From Nanobdellota archaeon (lineage in GTDB: Archaea; Nanobdellota; Nanobdellia; Pacearchaeales; GW2011-AR1): a stretch of 29,993 bases of DNA. The notes beneath the pieces were generated by a model. That model saw only the letters and a program-made list of their open reading frames with translations. It ran no database searches and had not been told where the DNA came from. A program made the position numbers and the translations under genes. The stretch lies in contig JAUYHR010000159.1 of the NCBI GenBank assembly GCA_030689875.1, forward strand, positions 1 through 29,993, in the 5' to 3' direction. Shown piece after piece: positions 16,384 to 22,675 of this stretch (its first letter is position 1; every line of letters starts with the position of its first letter).

Positions 16384-16393
16384 TTTTTATACC
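16384..16393 (+). promoter_or_regulatory. Possible TATA box for the twin small genes
   Basis: TTTTTATACC lies about 75 nt upstream of the ATG at 16463, with a second candidate CTTTAAAAGG at 16399-16408. The resulting leader has no ATG, GTG or TTG and carries the strong ribosome-binding site at 16451-16456. Confidence 0.35.
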
Positions 16394-16450
16394 GAAAGCT
16401 TTAAAAGGCAAATTTTTCTTATCTTTTAACTTCAAAATTTAAATAAAACA

Positions 16451-16456
16451 GGAGGT
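16451..16456 (+). promoter_or_regulatory. Strong Shine-Dalgarno site (GGAGGT)
   Basis: GGAGGT lies 6 nt upstream of the ATG at 16463. It is one of two near-perfect Shine-Dalgarno sites in the window; the other is at 19263-19268. It indicates high translation of the small gene that follows. Confidence 0.75.
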
Positions 16457-16462
16457 TAAAAA

Positions 16463-16780
16463 ATGAAAAAAAATACAAGAAATAAAACTGGTTTTTTGAT
16501 TGGGATTATTGAACATTTTAATTTGGAAAATTTAGTCGCTCAAGCGAAATTTAGTGTTCCGGTTAATGGTTCAATTGAAAAAGCATACGGGAAACTATAC
16601 GATCGCCATAAATCAGAAAAGGCAAATATTGCAGTGATTGAAGGAAGAAATGCTGATTCAATTAATGGCACTTTTTACGCAACTCCTGGAAATCCTCTTT
16701 GCAATAGCGAGATAATTAGGGGAAATCATAGTTTATATGTTCCAACAAGCGGATATGCTGTACTAAATCATACATTCTAA
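16463..16780 (+). CDS. Small protein of unknown function, tandem paralogue 1
   Basis: A 105-aa protein that I do not recognise. It shares a pattern with the next gene: NLENL near the N-terminus, a central NG, then KANIAVIE, GTFYATP, and a C-terminal LYVPTSGYAVLN. It has no signal peptide or membrane segment, so it is probably cytoplasmic and alpha/beta. The near-perfect GGAGGT site suggests high expression. It forms a two-gene unit with its paralogue 23 nt downstream, the product of an old tandem duplication. Confidence 0.75.
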   Translation: MKKNTRNKTGFLIGIIEHFNLENLVAQAKFSVPVNGSIEKAYGKLYDRHKSEKANIAVIEGRNADSINGTFYATPGNPLCNSEIIRGNHSLYVPTSGYAVLNHTF

Positions 16781-16803
16781 TAAATTGCCAATCAACAAAA
16801 ATT

Positions 16804-17154
16804 ATGACGGAAAAAAAATTATTAATAGCAAAAAAGAACGATATTAATTTGGAAAACTTGGCTGGCAAAGAGGTTGGAAAATTTTATTTAAATGGATCTA
16901 CTTCGAGATCTAGAATTATATTTTCAAGTCTATTAGGGAAGTCTACTCTTAAAGAGAGATTATATCTTGCTGTTTGCGCAAAAGCAGAAAAGGAAAAAGC
17001 AAATCTTGCTGTTATTGAAAAAGAAGGGATTAATTCAGTGAAGGGCACTTTTTATTCAACTTCTGAAAATGTATTTTCTTCTCAGAAAATAATTAATGGC
17101 AGAGCTCATCTTTATGATCCAGGTAAGGGATATGTTCTTTTAAACAAATATTAA
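16804..17154 (+). CDS. Small protein of unknown function, tandem paralogue 2
   Basis: A 116-aa paralogue of the preceding gene. Shared positions include NLENL, NGS, EKANLAVIE, KGTFYSTS and LYDPGKGYVLLN. A central insertion of roughly ten residues (including SRIIFSSLLGKS) separates it from copy 1, and a unique Cys lies in AVCAKAEK. There is no obvious ribosome-binding site in the 23-nt gap, so translation may depend on the upstream gene. It ends 1 nt from the convergent GTPase gene. Confidence 0.72.
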   Translation: MTEKKLLIAKKNDINLENLAGKEVGKFYLNGSTSRSRIIFSSLLGKSTLKERLYLAVCAKAEKEKANLAVIEKEGINSVKGTFYSTSENVFSSQKIINGRAHLYDPGKGYVLLNKY

Positions 17155-17155
17155 T

Positions 17156-18073
17156 TTATCTCGTTTTAAACTCCACAATATCTAAATCTTTTAATTTATG
17201 CTGAAGCCCGACTTTCTGTCCTGGAAATTTTGATGAAGGCCCCCAAATTTTTGTTTCTTTGACTTTTTCTGAAAATCCTTTTAATATTTTTTCAGCAACT
17301 TCTTTTACATTTGCTTCCGGCTCAAGGACAAGCGGATTGTTTGATTTTTCTTTCCGGGGTTCTTTTGTATAAACTCTGATTTTATTAAAACTTTTGAAAA
17401 TTTTTTCTTTTAAGTCACCAATTCCTTCGCGAGCTATACAGGAAATAAAAACAAATTCATAATTTTTATATTTTGATTTTAAAGTTGCTTCCAATCTTCT
17501 TTTTTCTAATTCCGATAATAAATCAGATTTTGTCAGGACAACTATTTCTTTTCCATTTGTCTGCAAGAGAGATTCTATTTTTTTTAATTCTTCAAGATTT
17601 TGGATTAAAATTATAACGCTATCTGCAGTATAAACTGTGCCTTTATCATAAAATTCAGAATCAATAGCGGGGATTTCAATCAGCTGGATTTGCGTTCCCT
17701 GATAGGGCATCATTCCAAGTATTGCGCGGGTGGTTTCAAAATTTATTTCAGAAATTTTTGGACGGGCATTTGTCAACAAAGATAATAAGGAAGATTTTCC
17801 GGAATTTGTGACGCCAATAATTACTGCCTGCATTTCTGATTTTTTTATTCCCGTTTTTCCGCCGCGGCTTTTTGAAAGTTTTTTTGCTCTTTCTATTTCT
17901 CCCTGAAATTTTTTTAATCTGGTTCTTAATTGCTTGATTAAATTCTCGCTGCTTTTATGTTTCGGAGCTACAGAGAGCATCTTTTTTAATTTTTCAATTT
18001 TTTCTTCTGTAGTCTTAGCTAAGTGATATTCTTTTTCTGCATGTCCGTATTCCGGCGAAGCGTTTACTGGCAT
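17156..18073 (-). CDS. Reduced DRG/Rbg-like GTPase with TGS domain
   Basis: A 305-aa OBG/DRG-family (COG1163-like) ribosome-associated GTPase. A helical N-terminus (1-78) is followed by G1 GVTNSGKS (87-94), a likely G2 Thr in FETTR (114-115), G4 TKSD (181-184), a G5-like SCIA (211-214), and a C-terminal TGS domain (231-305) with the family signature KIWGPSSKFPGQKVGLQHKLKDLDIVEF. The G3 motif, normally DxPG, reads EIPA (133-136). The region between G3 and G4 is short, apparently lacking the S5D2-like insert of full-length DRGs, which are about 365 aa. GTP hydrolysis may therefore differ. A TATA-like box 26.5 nt upstream predicts a leaderless mRNA. Confidence 0.9.
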   Translation of the reverse strand: MPVNASPEYGHAEKEYHLAKTTEEKIEKLKKMLSVAPKHKSSENLIKQLRTRLKKFQGEIERAKKLSKSRGGKTGIKKSEMQAVIIGVTNSGKSSLLSLLTNARPKISEINFETTRAILGMMPYQGTQIQLIEIPAIDSEFYDKGTVYTADSVIILIQNLEELKKIESLLQTNGKEIVVLTKSDLLSELEKRRLEATLKSKYKNYEFVFISCIAREGIGDLKEKIFKSFNKIRVYTKEPRKEKSNNPLVLEPEANVKEVAEKILKGFSEKVKETKIWGPSSKFPGQKVGLQHKLKDLDIVEFKTR

Positions 18074-18093
18074 ACTTTAATTAAAGAATGTTG

Positions 18094-18105
18094 TTTTAAT
18101 AATTT
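18094..18105 (-). promoter_or_regulatory. TATA-like box for DRG-like GTPase
   Basis: On the minus strand this reads AAATTATTAAAA, centred about 26.5 nt upstream of the start at 18073. Confidence 0.45.
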
Positions 18106-18138
18106 ATTTGTGGACTTTAATTTTGCGGGTTTGGAAGA

Positions 18139-18148
18139 TTTTTTAAAT
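18139..18148 (+). promoter_or_regulatory. TATA-like box for membrane regulator
   Basis: TTTTTTAAAT is centred about 25 nt upstream of the ATG at 18169. The divergent GTPase box lies 34 bp away, so the two promoters are back to back. Confidence 0.45.
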
Positions 18149-18168
18149 GAGAAATCCCCCACACTTAA

Positions 18169-19134
18169 ATGACTCAACATTTTAAGAAAATCTTTTTAAT
18201 TGGAATTTTTATTTTTTTGCTTATTTTGAATTCTATTTTTTTGTCTGCTTCAGTTGTTTATGATTCTTATCAGGAAACAGCGGAGATAATTTCAAAAGAT
18301 GAAATCCACGAAGTTATTGAAATTTTTATAAATGCGGATAAATTTGAAAATTCAATTAATCTCTTTTTAGTTCCGGGAGTTGAAAATTTGCAAATTTATA
18401 TGGATAACAAAAAACTTGAAAATTGTGAGATCAAAGAAAAGATAGGGGGAACAGAAGTTTTGTGCAATTTTGAAAAGTCTTTTATCGGAAAACATTTTTT
18501 AAAAATAGAATTTGATTCAGGTTATCCTTTGATTAAATTGAATCAAGAGAGATTAATGTTTCGTTCTGGTTATGAGCCGGTTGCTGAGACTGAAGAATTT
18601 ATTTTTGTTTTGAAATTGCCATTGGGATATATTATTCCAGAAGATTCAGACAAGGACAAATCATTTTTTATAAGTCCAGAAGCAGATAAGATTTATTCTG
18701 ATGGCCAGAGAATTATCTTAAAGTGGGAAGAAAAGGAATTAAATGAAAAGTTTGAAGTTTCGGTAATTTCAGAACAAATAGCCAATCTTTTTAATTTAAA
18801 TTTTATTTTAATAATTGCTTTAATTGTTGGAATTTTATTTTATGTTTTATATATTAAGAAAATAAAAAAGAAAAAACAAGTGACAGCAATAAAAAGAAAA
18901 AAAGGGAAATCAAAAACAGAAATATTAGAAGGGCATCTTATGGAAAGTGAAAAGAAAATAATAGATGAATTAAAAAATGCGGATAAAAAAGAATTATGGC
19001 AGAAACAACTTCAGTTAAAAACAGATTTTTCTAAGGCTAAATTAAGCAGGATAATAAGAAATCTTGAGGCAAGAAATATTATTCAGAAAATTCCTTTTGG
19101 AAATACAAATAAAATTAAATTGAAAATAAAATAA
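18169..19134 (+). CDS. Membrane-anchored winged-helix transcriptional regulator (COG2512-like)
   Basis: A 321-aa protein with an N-terminal signal/transmembrane segment (about 8-30), an extracellular beta-rich domain (about 31-205, two Cys at CEIKEKIGGTEVLC), a second transmembrane helix (about 209-229), a very basic linker, and a C-terminal winged helix (about 250-321: ESEKKIIDELKNA...LQLKTDFSKAKLSRIIRNLEARNIIQKI...KIKLKI). This is the layout of the archaeal membrane-associated HTH regulators, which are thought to sense outside signals and act on DNA from the membrane. Phased TTGTTC direct repeats begin 3 nt after its stop codon, upstream of the next gene, and are its most likely binding site (inference). 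Confidence 0.88.
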   Translation: MTQHFKKIFLIGIFIFLLILNSIFLSASVVYDSYQETAEIISKDEIHEVIEIFINADKFENSINLFLVPGVENLQIYMDNKKLENCEIKEKIGGTEVLCNFEKSFIGKHFLKIEFDSGYPLIKLNQERLMFRSGYEPVAETEEFIFVLKLPLGYIIPEDSDKDKSFFISPEADKIYSDGQRIILKWEEKELNEKFEVSVISEQIANLFNLNFILIIALIVGILFYVLYIKKIKKKKQVTAIKRKKGKSKTEILEGHLMESEKKIIDELKNADKKELWQKQLQLKTDFSKAKLSRIIRNLEARNIIQKIPFGNTNKIKLKIK

Positions 19135-19137
19135 AAG

Positions 19138-19175
19138 TTGTTCTGCATTGTTCCATCTTGTTCCATTCTTGTTTC
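19138..19175. promoter_or_regulatory. Phased TTGTTC direct-repeat operator candidate
   Basis: TTGTTC occurs at 19138, 19148 and 19158, and TTGTTTC at 19169, giving spacings of 10, 10 and 11 bp. All copies face the same side of the helix. The array ends 5 bp before the TATA-like box at 19181-19190, the position expected for an activator site in archaea. The adjacent membrane winged-helix regulator is the natural candidate ligand (inference). Confidence 0.55.
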
Positions 19176-19180
19176 AGGGA

Positions 19181-19190
19181 TTTATTAAAT
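19181..19190 (+). promoter_or_regulatory. TATA-like box upstream of DUF5667-type gene
   Basis: TTTATTAAAT lies directly downstream of the TTGTTC array. It is 27.5 nt upstream of an ATG (19213) that opens a 20-codon frame, and about 93 nt upstream of the DUF5667-type start. Confidence 0.5.
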
Positions 19191-19212
19191 AGTTTTTATG
19201 TCTAAGATTGTT

Positions 19213-19275
19213 ATGAAAAGAAAAACACAAGACCTTTGGTTTTGTATATTATACAAATGTAAGGAGGTCAAATAA
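19213..19275 (+). CDS. Possible leaderless mini-cistron (20 aa) before DUF5667-type gene
   Basis: The frame MKRKTQDLWFCILYKCKEVK ends with TAA 3 nt before the DUF5667-type ATG, and the GGAGGT site for that gene lies inside it. TATA spacing fits leaderless initiation at 19213. An in-frame ATG at 19198 is also open. It could be a coupling leader peptide or chance. Confidence 0.3.
   Translation: MKRKTQDLWFCILYKCKEVK
19263..19268 (+). promoter_or_regulatory. Strong Shine-Dalgarno site (GGAGGT)
   Basis: GGAGGT lies 10 nt upstream of the ATG at 19279 and indicates efficient translation of the secreted acidic protein. Confidence 0.7.
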
Positions 19276-19278
19276 AAA

Positions 19279-20331
19279 ATGAAAAAAATATTAAGTATGT
19301 TTGCAATCGTGTTTATTGCGTTTACTTTGGTTTTTTCAATGCCGGTTGCCCTGGCTCAAACAAGCCCTCAAGAGGGAATATGCGCGGGAGTAGAAGCAGG
19401 AGTAACGCCAAGCAGTCCTTTTTATTTTCTTGATGGTTTTGCAGAAGATATTAGTTTAGCTTTAACAGCTGACCCAGAAAATAAAATTGCTAAAGAACTT
19501 ACAAGCGCATGTGAAAAATTAGCAGAACTAGAAGAAGAAGCTAATGAAGGAGACAGCGACAGCGCTCAAGATGCTGCTGAAGAATACCAAGAAATTATGG
19601 CTGAATTGAAAGAAGAAATTTCAGAAATTCAAGCAGATAATTCAAAAGAAGCGTTAAAAAAACAACTTGAATTAGAACAGGATATTGAAGAACTTGATGA
19701 TGAGATAGATGAAATAGAAAGTTCTTTAAGAATCAAAAGAGAAATTGAAGGCCAAATCACCCCCGAGCAACAGGCTTTGATTGATTCAATTTTAGCTAAT
19801 CTTGAAGGTTTTACTGGAGAGATAAAAATAGAAATTGAAAACGAACAAAGCAAGATAAAAATAGAAATTGAGCAAGAGTTTGAAGGTGAAGATGCTGACG
19901 ATGTTGAAGACGAGCTTGAAGACGAGCTTGGAATAGATGATCAGGAAGATGCCGTTGAAGAAATTGCAGATGCAAAAGAAGAAATTGCAGACGCTAAATT
20001 GAAAATAGCTGAAGCTAAAGCGGATGGTGAAGAAACCAGCGCAGCAGAACAATTTTTAAGTGATGCAGTTAAAATGCTTGTTGACGCAGAAGCAGCTTTT
20101 AATGCTGGAAATTTTGAGGAAGCTGAAGAACTTGCAGAAGATGCAAAAGATTTAGCTGCAATAGCAAGAATGAAAGCTCTTGGAAAAACTTTAGATGAAA
20201 TGGGAGATTCTGATGACGATTCTATTAATTCAGGATCTGATTCTGACGATTCAAGCGGTTCCGATGATTCAGACAATTCTGGAAGCGATAGTTCAGGAAG
20301 CGGTTCTGGAGATGTAATTGTTTTAAATTAA
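19279..20331 (+). CDS. Secreted acidic coiled-coil protein with DUF5667-like domain
   Basis: A 350-aa exported protein. A clear signal peptide (1-27, ending VALAQ) precedes a DUF5667-type segment, TPSSPFYFLDGFAEDISLALTADPENK, typical of this archaeal/bacterial extracellular domain. Residues 65-300 are very acidic and helical with heptad-like Glu/Leu/Ile patterning, including repeated EEIADAKEEIADAK units near 225-245. The C-terminus is a Ser/Asp-rich linker ending in GDVIVLN, with no transmembrane anchor. Acidic clusters could bind metal or cationic surfaces. The strong ribosome-binding site and intrinsic-type terminator suggest an abundant product. The phased repeats upstream suggest control by the neighbouring membrane regulator (inference). 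Confidence 0.88.
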   Translation: MKKILSMFAIVFIAFTLVFSMPVALAQTSPQEGICAGVEAGVTPSSPFYFLDGFAEDISLALTADPENKIAKELTSACEKLAELEEEANEGDSDSAQDAAEEYQEIMAELKEEISEIQADNSKEALKKQLELEQDIEELDDEIDEIESSLRIKREIEGQITPEQQALIDSILANLEGFTGEIKIEIENEQSKIKIEIEQEFEGEDADDVEDELEDELGIDDQEDAVEEIADAKEEIADAKLKIAEAKADGEETSAAEQFLSDAVKMLVDAEAAFNAGNFEEAEELAEDAKDLAAIARMKALGKTLDEMGDSDDDSINSGSDSDDSSGSDDSDNSGSDSSGSGSGDVIVLN

Positions 20332-20368
20332 ATATCTAATTGAAGAATTTAATCAAAGTTTTTTAAGT

Positions 20369-20401
20369 CCGCCCGAGAAAAAAAGGGCGGGTTTTCTTTT
20401 T
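20369..20401 (+). terminator. Hairpin terminator after DUF5667-type gene
   Basis: CCGCCC (20369-20374) pairs perfectly with GGGCGG (20385-20390) around a 10-nt A-rich loop and is followed by a T-rich tract. It is the strongest intrinsic-type terminator in the window. Confidence 0.8.
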
Positions 20402-20448
20402 TTAATTTGGATCCTTTATATTCTAATCTAAAACGACTTTTTTGAATA

Positions 20449-20476
20449 TTAATTTCTGCGAGTAAAACGGGCAGGT
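20449..20476. repeat. Dispersed 28-bp element, copy 2
   Basis: TTAATTTCTGCGAG followed 9 nt later by CAGGT, as in copy 1 at 14759-14786 (23 of 28 positions identical). Here it abuts the TATA box of the methyltransferase gene, so it could affect that promoter. Confidence 0.5.
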
Positions 20477-20485
20477 ATTTAAATA
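20476..20485 (+). promoter_or_regulatory. TATA box for methyltransferase gene
   Basis: TATTTAAATA is centred 24.5 nt upstream of the ATG at 20505, so a leaderless transcript is predicted. Confidence 0.55.
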
Positions 20486-20504
20486 ATTAAACCTTCCCCA
20501 GAAA

Positions 20505-21359
20505 ATGAACAAATCAGGATTAATAAAAAAAATAACTCAAAAAAAAGAATTTTCCCAGCTTCCTGAAAAAGATATTGAAATTGCTTTTTCACATTTTGAA
20601 AAAAGGCAGGTTAGTGATGAAGAGAAAATAAGGCTGATTAGGGAATTATTACATAAAGTTTTTGGAGCTTTTACAAGCCAGAAATTATTGTCTCCAAAAA
20701 ATAAAAGCGAAGAATGGATTTTAAGAAAACATCTTTCTACAAGAGAGCGTTTAGGATATTATGAAAACCTTTATAGGAGATTACTTAAAAATTTTGAAAC
20801 AAAAAATATAACTATTATTGATTTAGGCGCAGGAGTTAATGGTTTTAGTTATAAATATTTTCAAGAAAAAGTTGATTATACTGCAATTGAATCAATAGGG
20901 CAATTAGTAGGTTTGATGAATAATTATTTTAAAAAAGAAAATCTTTCAGCAAAGGCAATTCATGAAAGTTTATTTGAATTAGAAAAAATAAAAAAAATAA
21001 TTACAGAATGGGGTTCTTTTACCAAAAGAACCTACAATGGTAGAAAAATGGGTTTCTTTTTTAGAAAAAAAGAAACTACAATGGTAGAAAAAACTAAGAA
21101 TGCAAGAGTAATTTTTTTATTTAAAGTTTTAGATTCTTTGGAAATGTTGGAAAGCGATTATTCTAAAAAACTTCTTAAGGAAATTGTTCCATTAGCTGAC
21201 AAAGTGGTTATAAGTTTTGCTACAAGAAGCATGATAAAAAGAAAACACTTTTTAGTAAATAGGAATTGGATTTTGGATTTTATCCGGGAAAATTTTAAGA
21301 TTTTAGACGATTTTGAAATTGGAGGAGAACGATATATTGTTTTGAGGAAAAGAGATTAA
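20505..21359 (+). CDS. FmrO/ArmA-Rmt-like 16S rRNA methyltransferase homologue
   Basis: A 284-aa SAM-dependent methyltransferase that resembles, over its whole length, the family methylating 16S rRNA G1405 (ArmA, Rmt, FmrO). It has a helical N-terminal domain (1-75), LSTRERLGYYENLY (77-90) equivalent to the family's 'STxER' segment, SAM motif I IIDLGAGVNGF (104-114), YTAIES (125-130), FLFKVLDSLEML (204-215) and VVISFATRSM (234-243). In bacteria these enzymes give aminoglycoside resistance. The archaeal substrate is unknown. Residues about 170-200 are an insertion relative to ArmA, encoded by a duplicated palindromic element (21011-21092). The TATA box at 20476-20485 supports the start. Confidence 0.8.
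   Translation: MNKSGLIKKITQKKEFSQLPEKDIEIAFSHFEKRQVSDEEKIRLIRELLHKVFGAFTSQKLLSPKNKSEEWILRKHLSTRERLGYYENLYRRLLKNFETKNITIIDLGAGVNGFSYKYFQEKVDYTAIESIGQLVGLMNNYFKKENLSAKAIHESLFELEKIKKIITEWGSFTKRTYNGRKMGFFFRKKETTMVEKTKNARVIFLFKVLDSLEMLESDYSKKLLKEIVPLADKVVISFATRSMIKRKHFLVNRNWILDFIRENFKILDDFEIGGERYIVLRKRD
21011..21092. repeat. Duplicated palindromic element inside methyltransferase gene
   Basis: Two successive units are present. Unit 1 is GGTTCTTTT-ACC-AAAAGAACC (21012-21032) followed by the small hairpin CTAC-AATG-GTAG (21032-21043). Unit 2 has an 11-bp stem GTTTCTTTTTT (21052-21062) pairing with AAAAAAGAAAC (21066-21076), followed by the same CTACAATGGTAG (21076-21087). The period is 44 nt, so the two copies are read in different frames while the gene stays open. 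Confidence 0.8.
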
Positions 21360-21369
21360 TTTTATATAT
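21360..21369 (+). promoter_or_regulatory. TATA box upstream of M16 peptidase
   Basis: TTTTATATAT immediately follows the methyltransferase stop. It is 25.5 nt upstream of the ATG at 21390 that opens a 24-codon frame, and 90 nt upstream of the peptidase start. The palindrome TCCTGCAGGA (21369-21378) lies just after it and could be an operator. Confidence 0.5.
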
Positions 21370-21389
21370 CCTGCAGGAGTGTTCTTTAG

Positions 21390-21464
21390 ATGATGGACTT
21401 AATTAAAAAATTGGAAATTTTTTGTAGAAATCATTTTTCCAAAAAAGTTAAAAAATGGATCTAA
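21390..21464 (+). CDS. Possible leaderless mini-cistron (24 aa) overlapping M16 peptidase
   Basis: ATG 21390 is at leaderless distance from the TATA box, and the frame ends with TAA at 21462-21464, overlapping the peptidase start (21455) by 10 nt in another frame. The peptide starts MMDLIKKLEIFC and ends KKVKKWI, short, cationic and amphipathic. The DNA also carries TTGGAAA/TTTCCAA arms (21411-21417 and 21436-21442). It could be a coupling leader peptide or chance. Confidence 0.35.
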   Translation: MMDLIKKLEIFCRNHFSKKVKKWI

Positions 21465-22675
21465 GTAAAAATTTTCATAAAAAAGTTTTGAAAAACGGAA
21501 TGACTGTCATCTTTGAAAAAAGAAATGTTCCAGTCGTCAGTGTTGCTTTTGCCGTCAGAGCAGGAGGGATTAATGAAGAGATTTCAGAAAAAGGAATTTC
21601 ACATTTTATTGAGCATATGATGTATAAAGGAACTAAAACCCGAACTTCAAAGCAGATTGCAGAAGAAATAGAGAAAAATGGCGGTGAATTAAATGGGTTT
21701 ACTTCGGAAGAAATTACGGCATACTATTGCAAGATGCCCTCTAAACATTTGGATATTGCTTTGGATGTTTTGGCGGATATAATCAAAAATTCAGTGTTTG
21801 ATGAAAAAGAACTTGAAAAAGAGAGAAAAGTTATTTTTGAAGAAATTAAAATGAGGAGAGATACTCCAAAGATTTATGTTTTTGATGAAATTCAAAGTTT
21901 ATTATATGGAAAACCTCTGGGTTTGAATTTGATTGGGACTCGTGAAACAATGAACCCTATTGACAGAAAAAAAATTATGGAAAAATTCAAACAAATTTAC
22001 GAACCAAATAATTTTATTTTATGCATTGTCGGTGACGCCGATTTTGAACAAATAATAAAATTTGCCGAGAAAAATTTTGGAAGCGGGAAATCTCAAATTC
22101 CAAAGCAAAAGTTTGAATTAAAAAATGAAACTAAAATAGAAGAAAGAGAAGGAGTTGATCAGGCAAATTTAGTTTTTGCATATCATGTCCCTGTATCAAA
22201 TGACGATAAATGCCATTCTGCAAAAGTTTTGAGCAGTTTAATGATCGGAGGAATGTCTTCAAGATTGTTTGAAGAAATAAGGGAGAAAAGAAATTTAGCT
22301 TATGCTATTCATGGGGATTCAAATATTAACAGGGATTTTGCGTATAATCTAATTTATGCTGGAACAATGAAAGAGAATGTCGATAAAGTTAAAGAATTAA
22401 TTACAAAAGAATTTGAAAAAGTTTCAGCTCAACTGAATGAAGAAGAATTAAATCAAACTAAAGAACAGCTTATTGGAAATTATCAAATTTCTATGGAAGA
22501 TTCCCAGACGCAGATGGTAAATCTTTTGGTTTCAGAAATTCAGAGAGATGCAAAAGATTTTTATGAATACGAAAAAAATATTTCTAAAGTTAAATTAAAA
22601 GATGTCAAAGATCTTGCCAAAAAAGCAATTACAGAATACAGCTTTTTTGCGCTGGTGCCGAAGGATAAAAAATGA
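21455..22675 (+). CDS. M16 family zinc metallopeptidase
   Basis: A 406-aa M16B-type (mitochondrial processing peptidase-like) protease. The inverted zinc motif HFIEH is at 50-54 (H50, E53, H54), and the third ligand is E130, exactly 76 residues after H54, in ERKVIFEEIKM. The second lobe carries SRLFEEIREKRNLAYAI, the family's substrate-binding R/Y region. The chain has two lobes and should dimerise into a clamshell. There is no signal peptide, so it is probably cytoplasmic, cleaving short or unfolded peptides. It overlaps the downstream transporter gene by ATGA (22672-22675), so the pair is an operon. The start fits the typical K-V-L-x-N-G-M-T-V N-terminus. Confidence 0.94.
   Translation: MDLSKNFHKKVLKNGMTVIFEKRNVPVVSVAFAVRAGGINEEISEKGISHFIEHMMYKGTKTRTSKQIAEEIEKNGGELNGFTSEEITAYYCKMPSKHLDIALDVLADIIKNSVFDEKELEKERKVIFEEIKMRRDTPKIYVFDEIQSLLYGKPLGLNLIGTRETMNPIDRKKIMEKFKQIYEPNNFILCIVGDADFEQIIKFAEKNFGSGKSQIPKQKFELKNETKIEEREGVDQANLVFAYHVPVSNDDKCHSAKVLSSLMIGGMSSRLFEEIREKRNLAYAIHGDSNINRDFAYNLIYAGTMKENVDKVKELITKEFEKVSAQLNEEELNQTKEQLIGNYQISMEDSQTQMVNLLVSEIQRDAKDFYEYEKNISKVKLKDVKDLAKKAITEYSFFALVPKDKK

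Noticed and set aside
20332..20504. tRNA or other RNA gene in this gap
   Set aside because: Only the terminator hairpin, the dispersed element and the promoter are present; no cloverleaf pattern was found.
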